64,000 bases of DNA from CALBJU01 sp965247125 (lineage in GTDB: Bacteria > Bacteroidota > Rhodothermia > Rhodothermales > UBA10348). The notes under the pieces are model-generated. The model was not told the DNA's origin. It searched no databases and worked only from the letters and a program-made list of their open reading frames with translations. Positions 18,588-27,168 of this stretch are shown one piece after another. A program made the translations under genes and the position numbers. The DNA is taken from NCBI GenBank assembly GCA_965247125.1, contig CBDFGO010000003.1, forward strand, positions 682,001 through 746,000. Reading direction: 5' to 3'. Numbering within the stretch: position 1 is the first letter of the stretch; each line of letters begins with the position of its first letter.

Positions 18588-19588
18588 AATTACCCGGCAC
18601 TATTGTACCCGGCACTATTGTATCCCGCACTACCGGAATTTTTGCACTCGTACTGATTCTGCTGGCGTCTCCGCGCGTCCTGTCGGCTCAAGAGGTCGCC
18701 ACCTACGAAGTGAAGCCGGGAGACACGCTGTTCAGTATCGCGCGCAGCAATCAGATTTCGGTTAGCGACCTTCGGAATTGGAACGACCTTCGAGGCGCTG
18801 TTATCCGGGCGGGCATGATCCTGAAGTTGGGGCCGGCTGACAAAAGTGGGCTGAGTGATGAAGAACGCGGTGTCGTAGAGGATCTAGACAGAAGCAGCGT
18901 TGAGGTCGAGGCGGTAGATTCTACGTCTGGTGGACCGGTCGGAACCGTTGAGAGTCTTGGTGGCGGGCGAGCCCGGCTGGTCATTGGAGATGGAGAGACC
19001 CTTTATTCCCTGGCAGCTCGTTTTGGGCTTCATCCGGACACACTTCTAGCGTTGAACCCGGATTTCCCTTCCTTATTGTCCAGAGGTGAAGCGGTTTTCA
19101 TTCCGGAAGATCGTACGACTACAATCTACCGTGTCAAGACAGGTGATACCCTCTTCGGGATTTCGCGCAAGACCGGCGTAGGTGTCGAGACCATTCGATC
19201 TGCAAACGACCTTGCTGGCTCAAATATCCGGATTGGTCAACGATTGAGCCTGCCCTCAACGAGCCTGCCTGCGGTCGTGGATGGCGAGGTGCCACTGCCA
19301 CTCCGAGACGAGATTCAGGTGCTTGTGTATCCAAACGCCCTTGCCGGTCGTATGCTTTCGAGTGGTCATCGATATGACCCAACGTCATACATGGTCAGTC
19401 ATCCGGAACTCGCGATGGGATCGATATTGTTACTGAGTCTATCGGACGGATCAAAGGAAACATTTGCAATCGTTGCAGATCATTCCCTATCCCTGGAGCC
19501 GCCGATTATGGATATATCACCTGCCGTTGCAGGGGCTCTGGGTATCAAAATGGGCGGAGTAACTGTGCTCGTGAGAGTTGTGCACTGA
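18584..19588 (+). CDS. Triple-LysM protein with RlpA-like C-terminus
   Basis: 334 aa. After a signal peptide come three LysM repeats: YEVKPGDTLFSIARSNQ (about 41-84), IGDGETLYSLAARFG (about 131-175) and YRVKTGDTLFGISRKTG (about 182-224). The C-terminal 100 residues look like a double-psi beta-barrel (ASxMLSSGHRYDPTSYMVSH-type pattern, then IVADHSLSLEPPIMDISP), as in RlpA-like proteins. LysM binds peptidoglycan, so it is a cell-wall-associated protein. The 5' end holds a short direct duplication encoding PGTIVPGTIV. Confidence 0.85.
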   Translation: MKLPGTIVPGTIVSRTTGIFALVLILLASPRVLSAQEVATYEVKPGDTLFSIARSNQISVSDLRNWNDLRGAVIRAGMILKLGPADKSGLSDEERGVVEDLDRSSVEVEAVDSTSGGPVGTVESLGGGRARLVIGDGETLYSLAARFGLHPDTLLALNPDFPSLLSRGEAVFIPEDRTTTIYRVKTGDTLFGISRKTGVGVETIRSANDLAGSNIRIGQRLSLPSTSLPAVVDGEVPLPLRDEIQVLVYPNALAGRMLSSGHRYDPTSYMVSHPELAMGSILLLSLSDGSKETFAIVADHSLSLEPPIMDISPAVAGALGIKMGGVTVLVRVVH

Positions 19589-19622
19589 ATGAATGAAATG
19601 ATTGGTTCAATGAGGAGATCGA

Positions 19623-20375
19623 ATGGAGCCCCCTAAATCGCTCACATATTTTCAAGCGAGCAGGACAGCGACATATGGTTTTCTGGCCGCACTGCCGCTG
19701 TTTCTACTCTACGAGGTATTGATCCTATTCGTCAATGGGAATGAGATTTCTCAGATACGAGTAGGCGCGGACCTGTGGATCAAGCAGGCCCTGGCGGCCT
19801 TGGGCGGCAGGGGTACGTTTGCTCTCGGCCTCCTGGTGCTGGGTATTGGTACCGTAATATTTATTCGGGAGCGAAAAAAGAAAATTCCTCTTCGTACCGG
19901 ATATTTCGGGATGATTCTTGGAGAAAGCACGATCTACGCTGTTGGAGTGGCTCTACTGATTTCGACTCTGGTAAGCCTGGTATTCTCGATCGCGCCGCAG
20001 GAAATGGCTTTCATCGCTCAGGACGCGACGAGGCAGCTCGGCTCAGGTATGCTGATAGTGCTTTCGATCGGGGCCGGCCTCTATGAAGAGCTGATATTCA
20101 GAGTGGTCCTGGTTGGCGGATTATTCTGGGTGTTGCAATCACTCGTGAAAAGCAAGAACACGGCCTACATTGTTGCGGCAATCGTTGGTGCCTTGCTGTT
20201 CAGCACGGTGCACTACGTAGGCGCTCTCCGGGATGCGTTTACCATGTCATCCTTCGTATTCAGATTCTTGTTCGGCCTGGCTCTGAATGGAATTTTCCTC
20301 GTCCGGGGCTTTGGTGTCGCAGCCTGGACGCACGCGATCTACGATGTCCTTGTCGTGACACAAATGTTCGGTTAG
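19623..20375 (+). CDS. CPBP (CAAX-like) intramembrane metalloprotease
   Basis: 250 aa with about seven membrane helices. The CPBP/Abi motifs are present: EELIFRVVL (Glu-Glu and Arg), STVHYVG (His) and AWTHAIYD (His) in the last helix. The family cleaves within membranes or supports protein prenyl/bacteriocin handling. It sits just before a second intramembrane protease gene. Substrate is unknown. Confidence 0.9.
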   Translation: MEPPKSLTYFQASRTATYGFLAALPLFLLYEVLILFVNGNEISQIRVGADLWIKQALAALGGRGTFALGLLVLGIGTVIFIRERKKKIPLRTGYFGMILGESTIYAVGVALLISTLVSLVFSIAPQEMAFIAQDATRQLGSGMLIVLSIGAGLYEELIFRVVLVGGLFWVLQSLVKSKNTAYIVAAIVGALLFSTVHYVGALRDAFTMSSFVFRFLFGLALNGIFLVRGFGVAAWTHAIYDVLVVTQMFG

Positions 20376-20491
20376 TCCCGTATAGCCGTTTTCATCGGTC
20401 AACCAATAACGATTCGTTCGATAAACTGCCCGCCAACTGAGGAGTGCGTTGAGCGAATGCTCATCGCCGGGGCATACCAAGAGGGGAAAGC

Positions 20492-21181
20492 GTGAAATCG
20501 ACCATTAAGTTTGGATCTGTGAGCGGCATTGGCCTGTTTGTCCACTGGACATTTCTGGTGATGATGGCCGGCATCTTTGGGTTCTATGTGTATAACGGAT
20601 TGTCTGTGGTCGCCGCCCTCATGGGTCTGTCGCTGGTCATGACAGTTTTCGGCTGCATCGTTCTACACGAACTCGGTCACGCCTTCATGGCGCGCAGGTT
20701 CAAGATCCCTACGCTCGATATTACGATGTATCCGATTGGTGGTGTGGCGCGCCTGAGTCGTATGCCACGGGAGCCCAAACAGGAGTTTTTAATCGCTGTC
20801 GCCGGCCCAGCCGTGAATCTCGGGATTGCCGCGGTCCTGTACGTCGTCATTCAATTTATGGGAGCACCGTTATCCATGTCTGAAGCGCTTACGCCTCAAG
20901 GGAACGTGATCTCCATGTTGATGTGGTTGAATCTCGGGCTGGTTGTATTCAACATGCTGCCCGCCTTTCCAATGGACGGAGGGCGTGTCCTGCGGGCCGC
21001 GCTCGCCACCCAGATGGACTACACCAATGCTACCCATGTCGCCTGCTTGATTGGGCAGGGCCTGGCCTTCGTTTTTGGTATTTATGGCATCTTTTATGGA
21101 ATGTGGACCCTTCCGTTTGTCGCGGTCTTCGTCTTCATGGCGGCGCGTCAGGAAGTTCAACACGTCGTGGAACGGGGCTGA
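20492..21181 (+). CDS. M50 site-2-type protease
   Basis: 229 aa from GTG. Membrane helices flank the zinc motif HELGHAFMARRF (HEXXH), and the third ligand lies in AFPMDGGRVLRA. This short form without CBS domains matches the SpoIVFB-like branch of site-2 proteases, which release membrane-bound regulators. It lies 116 bp downstream of the CPBP gene; co-transcription is possible. Confidence 0.9.
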   Translation: MKSTIKFGSVSGIGLFVHWTFLVMMAGIFGFYVYNGLSVVAALMGLSLVMTVFGCIVLHELGHAFMARRFKIPTLDITMYPIGGVARLSRMPREPKQEFLIAVAGPAVNLGIAAVLYVVIQFMGAPLSMSEALTPQGNVISMLMWLNLGLVVFNMLPAFPMDGGRVLRAALATQMDYTNATHVACLIGQGLAFVFGIYGIFYGMWTLPFVAVFVFMAARQEVQHVVERG

Positions 21182-21225
21182 GCAGAATTCGTCAGAATGA
21201 GCGTTATCCGTCACACTCGTTCTAA

Positions 21226-21490
21226 GGCCTGCTAACACGATCTGAAAGCACGCTGTAGCTGACTGCAAATCGGCCAATCAAGGCGTGAGGAAAGAAATAT
21301 GGTACAACCAAATGAATGACGAACAACACAGAGTGGCCGATTTGCAGGCGCTACCCGACGGGCTGGGACTATTTTATCGCCCTGCTGCGTTATCAGAAGC
21401 TTGTGTAACGGTGTTACACTGCGCGTCTTCTGCCTTGCCGGACGATAAAATAGAGCCCGGCATCGCGTTTTCAGATCGTGTTAGCAGGCC
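21226..21490. repeat. MITE-like element with 22-bp TIRs and CTAA duplication
   Basis: A perfect 22-bp inverted repeat bounds the element: 21226-21247 (starts GGCCTGCTAACACGATC) and 21469-21490. Directly outside, CTAA occurs on both sides (21222-21225 and 21491-21494), a 4-bp target duplication. Inside are a perfect 14-bp hairpin arm pair (21263-21276 with 21334-21347) and a second nested pair around CTATTTTATCG and CGATAAAATAG. No coding frame is credible. This fits a non-autonomous miniature transposon. Confidence 0.75.
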
Positions 21491-21498
21491 CTAAGTGA

Positions 21499-21720
21499 AT
21501 GGAAGATTATTGGCTGGTCATCGTGCTGACATTCGTGGGATTCATTTCCCTCGCCGCACTACTTCTTGTTCCCGTCTGGAAGTTTCTGGGAAAGGAAGAG
21601 GCAGCCGCGGATCGATTCAACCAGCGCGTGAATAGGAACAGTGCCGTTCAGCCCGAAGAGTCGGGCCACTCCGAAGTGTTCTCCAGTGAGTCTACAGAAA
21701 CGACTGAAGAATCCGGTTGA
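21499..21720 (+). CDS. Small single-pass membrane protein
   Basis: 73 aa: one strong membrane helix (WLVIVLTFVGFISLAALLLV), a basic/acidic segment and a Ser/Glu/Thr-rich tail. It begins 9 bp after the MITE-like element and its last 73 bp overlap the 3' end of the opposing ComEA-like gene. Size and topology resemble small membrane regulators but I recognise no family. Confidence 0.5.
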   Translation: MEDYWLVIVLTFVGFISLAALLLVPVWKFLGKEEAAADRFNQRVNRNSAVQPEESGHSEVFSSESTETTEESG

Positions 21721-22370
21721 GCATCCTGTAGACTAACGAGCGGGAGCAGTCTCTCAAGTGTCTTGTCTCCAATACCTTTGACCCTCTTCAGGTCTTCAAT
21801 GTGGACGAAGGGGCCGTTTTTCGCGCGGTGAGCGAGTATTCGTTCTGCCATTCGCGGGCCGATTCGAGGCAGAGCCTGAAGTGTATTCGCATCAGCCGTG
21901 TTAATATTGACGGGAAATGTGGTAGTGGGTTTTTCGAGCGTATCGACAATCACCCACATTTCGAGCTCCTTTCCCAGTTCGCGAAACTGAATGGGTTCGG
22001 ATTGGAACCCAATACGGACAGTGTCGACTGCTTCCATGGAATCAGCCTGCGCAGCGAGTACTCGAAACAGGCTATCCGTCCCGGCATAATATGCGTCATC
22101 AAAAAGCGGCTGCTCTGCGCGGACGATTTGAATCGCGTTGCCAAGGATGATCAGAGCCAACAATGAAACCATCACGCTTGCTTCTTTTTCGGTGCAGTAG
22201 AGTTTTTCCTGAATGAAAAACAGGAGTCGATTCCACGACGATTTGAGATGCTCAAGACGGACCCGAAGACGGCTCACTTTTCGGGTCGATTTTTCGTAAG
22301 GATTCGCGGTTTGGGCCCTGTCTTCTGTCGGCATGATATGTTTGTGGAAGTGGGTTCTGGGCGTTGACAC
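21648..22370 (-). CDS. ComEA-like helix-hairpin-helix protein
   Basis: 240 aa from GTG at 22370; ATG at 22334 is an alternative. A membrane helix (about 68-84) is followed by a linker and a C-terminal helix-hairpin-helix DNA-binding domain: VNINTADANTLQALPRIG then GPFVHIEDLKRVKGIGDKT. The layout is that of ComEA, the DNA receptor in natural transformation, although HhH domains also occur in unrelated secreted proteins. The 3' end overlaps the small membrane protein gene. Confidence 0.8.
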   Translation of the reverse strand: MSTPRTHFHKHIMPTEDRAQTANPYEKSTRKVSRLRVRLEHLKSSWNRLLFFIQEKLYCTEKEASVMVSLLALIILGNAIQIVRAEQPLFDDAYYAGTDSLFRVLAAQADSMEAVDTVRIGFQSEPIQFRELGKELEMWVIVDTLEKPTTTFPVNINTADANTLQALPRIGPRMAERILAHRAKNGPFVHIEDLKRVKGIGDKTLERLLPLVSLQDAQPDSSVVSVDSLENTSEWPDSSG

Positions 22371-22484
22371 CTCCGCGCGAAAAACGTAACCTCAGGGTAG
22401 TGTCACAGCCGGAGCCGGGGAGATGATCGGGCGCACGAATCCCGGGCTTGGCGTCTTCTGAATGTGGGATACACTCACAACACC

Positions 22485-23252
22485 ATGGTAAAATCAAATA
22501 TTCTGTACTCCGATGCGATCGTTCTCAGGTCGATCGATTACAGCGAGACGAGCCGAATTGTGACGCTGTACACCCGTGAGCGCGGGAAGATGGGAGTGAT
22601 TGCTCGAGGAGCCCGAGCCTCGAAATCTCGATTTGGCTCTACGTTGGAGCCCATGGCCCACATCGGTACCGTAATCCACTGTAGACCGGGAAGAGAGTTA
22701 CAGACTCTTACTGAGGCATCGCATGTGAACACCCATGAAGCGTTACGTAATTCACTCTCGCGGATGGAAACGGGCTTCCGGGTCATCGAGTTGGTGTCCT
22801 CCCTGATGCAGAACGATCAACGAAATGAACAGGTCTTCAGCCTGATTGTCGCGACGCTCACTGCACTCGATAAAGCTCCCAACCGGACAGGCAATCTGTG
22901 GCCTTTTTTCCAGCTTCGTCTAGCCACCCTGTTGGGTTTTGGCCCAGCCTTTGATGGCGAATTGGTAAAAGGACTAACCGGTGAAGCAGGAATACTTGAT
23001 CTTCGTTCAGGTCACATCACGACTGAAACAGAGCCTGATGGTGTATCGCATCCGGCGAGTCGCTCCGTTCTACGCGCGTTCGCGGTCCTGGCACGCGCAG
23101 ACCTGTCGGACGTAGTTCGAATGGAGATGGACACCCAGACTTCCGGTGGGGTGGGTGCTGCCGTCGCCGCATACCTCAAGTATCACGTCGAAGAGTCCTA
23201 CCCCTCAAGAAGCGCGCGGGTATTCGCGCAATTGTCTACGCCGGAGAGTTGA
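22485..23252 (+). CDS. recO: DNA repair protein RecO
   Basis: 255 aa from ATG at 22485, preferred over a GTG seven codons upstream because it gives the usual RecO opening. The N-terminal OB fold (DAIVLRSIDYSETSRIVTLYTRERGKMGVIARGARASKSRFGS pattern, with the typical GxARxxKSR) is clear, followed by the helical C-terminal domain. The zinc-finger cysteines of many RecO proteins are absent, which is seen in other members. It loads RecA in the RecFOR pathway. Confidence 0.92.
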   Translation: MVKSNILYSDAIVLRSIDYSETSRIVTLYTRERGKMGVIARGARASKSRFGSTLEPMAHIGTVIHCRPGRELQTLTEASHVNTHEALRNSLSRMETGFRVIELVSSLMQNDQRNEQVFSLIVATLTALDKAPNRTGNLWPFFQLRLATLLGFGPAFDGELVKGLTGEAGILDLRSGHITTETEPDGVSHPASRSVLRAFAVLARADLSDVVRMEMDTQTSGGVGAAVAAYLKYHVEESYPSRSARVFAQLSTPES

Positions 23253-23360
23253 TCTGTACCGAATTGCGACAACTGAACGTCGGAATTGCGACAAATGGAT
23301 TTTCGGGACTCAATCACTTGACAAATCTGAACCGGGTTCGGACCGGCGCGAAACGGCTCT

Positions 23361-23963
23361 TTACTCAGGGCGGAGGTATTGATTCAATAAGGATTCGAAC
23401 TGCTTTACTGAGCTATCTACTTTAATACCGAAATCGTCCGTTTCGTCGGTCAGCCTATAAACGATTTTCAATAGTGACTGAACTTCCGCATCGCTCCCTT
23501 CCGTTTTTAGTTCACGAAAAGATTTCCCGCCTTCTAAGATATGAAAGAATCTATTGAAACTCCCGTTGAGACGTACTGCGTCACCTCTAATATCATCCAA
23601 TGCTAGATCCAATTTATTGGGCCAATGCACATTAGCTATCAAGCACTGAAGCTGAAGATCGGTCAAACTCTTCATCATATTTTGCCGACCTTTTAGGTAC
23701 ATGTCCCTGAGATGTCTATCCGGTGTTGATGGATCCGTCACACGACCAGTCTTGACTTCAGCCAGCCGATCTAGCTCACTTGGCTGGCGGAGTGTAGATA
23801 TGGCATTTCTCAGCATGTAGACCGCAAGCAAAGTATCCTTCGCGGTGTCGAATTCAGTCTTGCCTTTCAGGTGTCGTTTCCACTCACCCAGTCCCCACGC
23901 AGCAATCCCGAGAAACCCCAGCGGCACGACAATGGAGACTATCTTTATTAGAAGTGGTCCCAC
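23361..23963 (-). CDS. Unknown membrane-anchored protein, 5' end at IS
   Basis: About 200 aa. One N-terminal membrane helix (VSIVVPLGFLGIAAWGLG) is followed by a soluble helical domain of about 170 residues with no motif I recognise. The possible TTG/GTG starts lie inside the terminal inverted repeat of the adjacent IS3-family element, so the natural start may have been removed and the present frame may be an IS-gene fusion. Convergent with recO. Confidence 0.5.
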   Translation of the reverse strand: MGPLLIKIVSIVVPLGFLGIAAWGLGEWKRHLKGKTEFDTAKDTLLAVYMLRNAISTLRQPSELDRLAEVKTGRVTDPSTPDRHLRDMYLKGRQNMMKSLTDLQLQCLIANVHWPNKLDLALDDIRGDAVRLNGSFNRFFHILEGGKSFRELKTEGSDAEVQSLLKIVYRLTDETDDFGIKVDSSVKQFESLLNQYLRPE

Positions 23964-24002
23964 CAAACTGGACAGTCTCTTAAGTGGATTCTTGCGGGTT
24001 GA

Positions 24003-24830
24003 TTATGCTGCTTCTTGAAGCGGCTGGTGATTGAAAAATACGTGATCTGGAGTTTGTCTGCCAAGCGAACTGTGGCGTCGTTCTCCGTTGAAGTAGCCAA
24101 AGTAATCGGCGATTGAGCGACGGGCCTCGGCTACACTCTCATATGCTCTGAGGTACACCTCCTCGTACTTCAAGCTTCTCCAGAGTCTCTCAATGAACAC
24201 ATTGTCCATCCAGCGACCTTTTCCGTCCATAGATATTTGGATGTTGTGTTCCTTGAGGACCTCGGTGAAGGCCGTGGAGGTGAACTGGCTTCCCTGATCC
24301 GTATTGAAGATCTCAGGAGCTCCGTAAACAGCGATGGCCTCCTGGAGCGCTTCCACGCAGAAGTCAGTATCCATCGTATTTGAGATCCGGTGTGAGAGTA
24401 CTTTTCGGCTGTACCAGTCGATGAGGGCAACGAGGTAGAGAAAGCCCTTCTTCATCGGGATGAACGTAATATCCGTCGCGTAAACTTGCTGGGGCCGCAT
24501 CACCTTCAGCTTGCGTAACAAGTAAGGGTACATCTTGTGGCCCTTTCCCGGAATCGAGGTCCGTTTCTTGGGGTAAATGGCAATGAGTCCCATTAATTGC
24601 ATCAATCTGCGGATTCGGTGGCGACCGACCGTAATACCTCGGTCCTCAAGCGCATCCTTCATCGTAGGCGATCCCCGTGTGGGTCGCTCAAGGTAGAGCT
24701 CATCGAGCGCTCTCATCACAACCAGATTCTCCTCGCTTTCGCCTACCGGATTGTAATAGGCCGTTGAACGATTGAGTTCCAGTAGTTTGCACTGCTAAGT
24801 AATGGCCAGATCATGGTTGCGGTCGATCAT
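24003..24830 (-). pseudogene. IS3-family orfB (rve transposase) with TAG at codon 12
   Basis: Aligned to the intact 275-aa relative at 40452-41279, this copy begins with the same ATG but has TAG (24797-24795) where the relative has a Gln codon. The rest is open and keeps the DDE residues: YATDITFIP, FNTDQGSQF and NVFIERLWRSLKYEE. Active transposase would need readthrough or supply in trans. Confidence 0.8.
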
Positions 24831-25168
24831 TTGGCGGCGCTCACGTACTCGGTGCGACCGAGCGCTTTGGATAAAAAATCCTGCTCCATGGCGAGCTGGC
24901 CGATCTTAGCGTGAAGCTCTTTGATCTGGCCCTCCTCATTGTGCTTTCTGGAATACCCTTTTTCAACCACCTCTTCAGCGTCCTGAATCAGTTTCTTTTT
25001 CCACGTCTGAATCTGATTCGGGTGCACCTGGAACTGGTCTGCTAACTCAGCCATTGTGCGGTCTCCTTTGATCGCCGCCAGCGCTACTTTCGCTTTGAAT
25101 GCGTTGCTATGGTTTCTTCTTTTGCGACTCATCGTTTGTATCCTTTCTTGAGGGTGATAAGATCGCAA
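24827..25168 (-). CDS. IS3-family orfA
   Basis: 113 aa. HTH_Tnp_1-type DNA-binding domain (FKAKVALAAIKGDRTMAELADQF) followed by a coiled coil (IKELHAKIGQLAMEQDFLSKAL). Its TGA overlaps the orfB ATG (AAATGATC), the usual geometry for -1 frameshifting to make an OrfAB fusion in IS3 elements. This is the intact orfA of the two copies in the window. Confidence 0.88.
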   Translation of the reverse strand: MRSYHPQERIQTMSRKRRNHSNAFKAKVALAAIKGDRTMAELADQFQVHPNQIQTWKKKLIQDAEEVVEKGYSRKHNEEGQIKELHAKIGQLAMEQDFLSKALGRTEYVSAAK

Positions 25169-25248
25169 GACTCCACCTTATTTGTTGTTCAGACTGTCCG
25201 ATGAATCAGGACCGTCTCTAGCCGCCATTCCCATCGTTTGTATTAACC

Positions 25249-25476
25249 ATGATCAACCTACTCCCCTCAACCGATAGAGCGATCTCAGAAGAGCGCTATC
25301 AGGAGTTGCGGAGACTGTACTTGGAAGGAGCCACGTACCGGGAGATCAGCGAACGCGTCAGAGTCTCAACCCAGACCATTGCGAAATACACGGTTGGCTT
25401 CCAAACAAGGATGATCTTGAGGTCTGGGGACCATACGAAGAATATTGGTATTTCTGTTTTCTCGAGTTCGAAATGA
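25249..25476 (+). CDS. Small HTH protein, possibly a fragment
   Basis: 75 aa. Residues 14-48 form a resolvase-like helix-turn-helix (RRLYLEGATYREISERVRVS). The C-terminal third has no recognisable fold and may be out of frame, so it could be the start of a larger broken gene at the edge of the phage-like segment. Confidence 0.35.
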   Translation: MINLLPSTDRAISEERYQELRRLYLEGATYREISERVRVSTQTIAKYTVGFQTRMILRSGDHTKNIGISVFSSSK

Positions 25477-25709
25477 CATCAGGCTCCTCGAGCGGAGTTC
25501 TTCGGAAGCTCTGGAAAAAAAGATTCGAGAGCGTGTAGGTGCAGGCCTACAGCACGAACCCTTGCGTTATGTTCTTGTCCAGATTGTTAGGGACGGATCT
25601 TTGTCTCGCTGAATCGGGATTTCTTCATCACTCAAATGTAAAGGATTTCCTCTACTTTCAAGTGGGCGGTTAACGGGGAAGCTTACACCTGGGATTAGGC
25701 ACCGTAAAG

Positions 25710-26061
25710 GTGTACAGCGGCGAGCTCACTCAGGCAGTGGAAGATCGAAACATTCTGTCCAACCTCCTGCCAGCTGCTCTCATCATCATTAAGGACGGAG
25801 CACGCGTGAAGAGACAGGGAGCGTATGAGGCTCAGATCATGATCGTCTCGAATACGAACGCGATGGAGATCGAGACGACGGCTGGCGACGCCCTACTGAT
25901 CACGGAGTCCGTCATCCTCTGGCTAGAAGCAATCATGACCAGGATCCACGGCGGGAAAAAATTATCAGCTGGATCTGGAGGAATGGATTCATTTCGACCT
26001 GAAACTGATTGAGGTGGACTTCACCGTGTACCGAATGGTGCTGGCGCTTGACGAAGTCTAA
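25710..26061 (+). pseudogene. Frameshifted phage-like protein fragment
   Basis: The first frame encodes about 85 sensible residues (ILSNLLPAALIIIKDGARV, AYEAQIMIVSNTNAMEIET) and then meets a run of six A near 25957. In the shifted frame coherent sequence continues (YQLDLEEWIHFDLKLIEVD, YRMVLALDEV) to a TAA at 26061. Size and style recall small phage tail/virion proteins of the Mu type, but I do not assign one. Confidence 0.4.
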
Positions 26062-26064
26062 AAC

Positions 26065-26796
26065 TTACTCAGGAGGCTGAATCATGATCGGTGGTGCCCA
26101 TTTTTCTTGCATAGGGAAGACGTTTAAAATCGCGCCTTTCACAATGCCCATCAGTGTACAGTCATCGTCTATCACCAATGGGATGGGCTTAACTCCTGTG
26201 TAATGAGGAACCATCATGGGCTCTCCGTCGATTGTGTCCACGTGCCAGCCTTCGATGTTTTTGTTTCTCCAGAACACGTAGATGCCGCGTTTATCAATGG
26301 TTTCTGTCTTTTCCGCAATCGCCAAATCTCCTGCGTCAAATAGTCCGGACATCGCCAGATTAGAGACTTCGCAGATAAACACGTCATCAGGATTTTTAAT
26401 GACACCACTCTCCAAGAAGTGTCTGAAAAACATTCCGTGTGATGAGACGCTGTCCAGCTTGATTGGCTCTTTTTCACCGCCCATCAACGTGCGTCCAATC
26501 ACTGGGACGACCAGGTCATCCTCCGCGATAGAGAAAGCCCGATCACCCGCGACCAGAGGATATGCGATGGATTCCATCCTGGGGCTGCCGATGCCACGGA
26601 ATAGCCAGTTCAGGTTCACCTCTGGACACTTAAAAATGATTTTTCGGAAGTCGGCAGCGTCTCGCTTTCTCCATGAGCTGAGACTGTAGGGAGCAATTTC
26701 AAGTAGACTCGCGAGCTCTGAGTCGAACCTAAATCCAAACTCTTGCTTAAGTTTATCTAGCAAATTATCCGAATATGTTGACTTAGCTATTGCCAT
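26065..26796 (-). CDS. Phage CI/LexA-type repressor (S24-like)
   Basis: 243 aa. The N-terminal domain resembles the Bacteriophage CI repressor HTH (LLDKLKQEFGFRFDSELASL, APYSLSSWRKR, EVNLNWLFRG). The C-terminal domain has the S24 layout: Ser in NLAMSGLFDAGDLAIAE and a downstream KRGIYVFWRN in the place of the lysine strand. Such repressors self-cleave on RecA activation and keep an element silent. It is divergent from an HTH gene across a 34-bp gap. Confidence 0.82.
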   Translation of the reverse strand: MAIAKSTYSDNLLDKLKQEFGFRFDSELASLLEIAPYSLSSWRKRDAADFRKIIFKCPEVNLNWLFRGIGSPRMESIAYPLVAGDRAFSIAEDDLVVPVIGRTLMGGEKEPIKLDSVSSHGMFFRHFLESGVIKNPDDVFICEVSNLAMSGLFDAGDLAIAEKTETIDKRGIYVFWRNKNIEGWHVDTIDGEPMMVPHYTGVKPIPLVIDDDCTLMGIVKGAILNVFPMQEKWAPPIMIQPPE

Positions 26797-26830
26797 TATT
26801 CCTATTTATAGGTATTATTACGATTAAACC
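26797..26830. promoter_or_regulatory. Divergent promoter with likely repressor operator
   Basis: The 34-bp AT-rich gap between the CI-like gene and the plus-strand HTH gene contains the palindrome CCTATTTATAGG (26801-26812), with near-symmetric flanks (TTATT and TATTATTA). Position and symmetry fit a CI/Cro operator. Binding is inferred. Confidence 0.5.
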
Positions 26831-27094
26831 ATGTCAACTATCATCAATATCCTAATGATACGTAGCAATTCCAATAAACGCACTGTTTTGAATTTGTGCC
26901 TAGAGGTTTCCAACCTCTCACTCTCTGAATTTTCAGACAGGATTGATGTGTCATATAACTACGTGTCGCAGGTACTTCGTGGTCTGAATTCACCGAACGT
27001 CGAGTTGGAAATCGACAATTTTATTGCCAAGACTCTTCCCCTTGTTTCGGAGAAAGTGAGCCAGGCGATGGACGAATACGCGGCAGCCGGCTGA
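26831..27094 (+). CDS. Small Cro-like HTH protein
   Basis: 87 aa. A helix-turn-helix (LSLSEFSDRIDVSYNYVSQV) makes up the centre, followed by SPNVELEIDNFI. Its divergent placement opposite the CI-like repressor is the classic position of Cro. It could equally be a generic XRE-family regulator. Confidence 0.65.
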   Translation: MSTIINILMIRSNSNKRTVLNLCLEVSNLSLSEFSDRIDVSYNYVSQVLRGLNSPNVELEIDNFIAKTLPLVSEKVSQAMDEYAAAG

Positions 27095-27168
27095 AATGAA
27101 AGACAACCCAATTAAAACTGAATCGAAGGCCCCGCCTCCTCAAGAAGCTTGAAAAGGAACACACTACG

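Larger units (their letters stand above)
23955..25214 (-). mobile_element. IS3-family element, copy 1
   Basis: About 1260 bp. The ends pair imperfectly: TGGTCC then GGACAGTCT at 23955-23978, and AGACTGTCC then GGACC at 25191-25213; inside both ends is a further shared box like GTGGAnTCTTGCG. orfA (intact) and orfB (nonsense mutation) follow the usual overlapping order on the minus strand. No short target duplication is evident (ATT on the left, TCT or AGC on the right). Confidence 0.75.

Noticed and set aside
21226..21490. Integron attC-like site
   Set aside because: GCTAAC and GTTAGC occur in inverted order, but the core consensus is not met, the element is long with perfect 22-bp ends, and CTAA duplications point to transposition.
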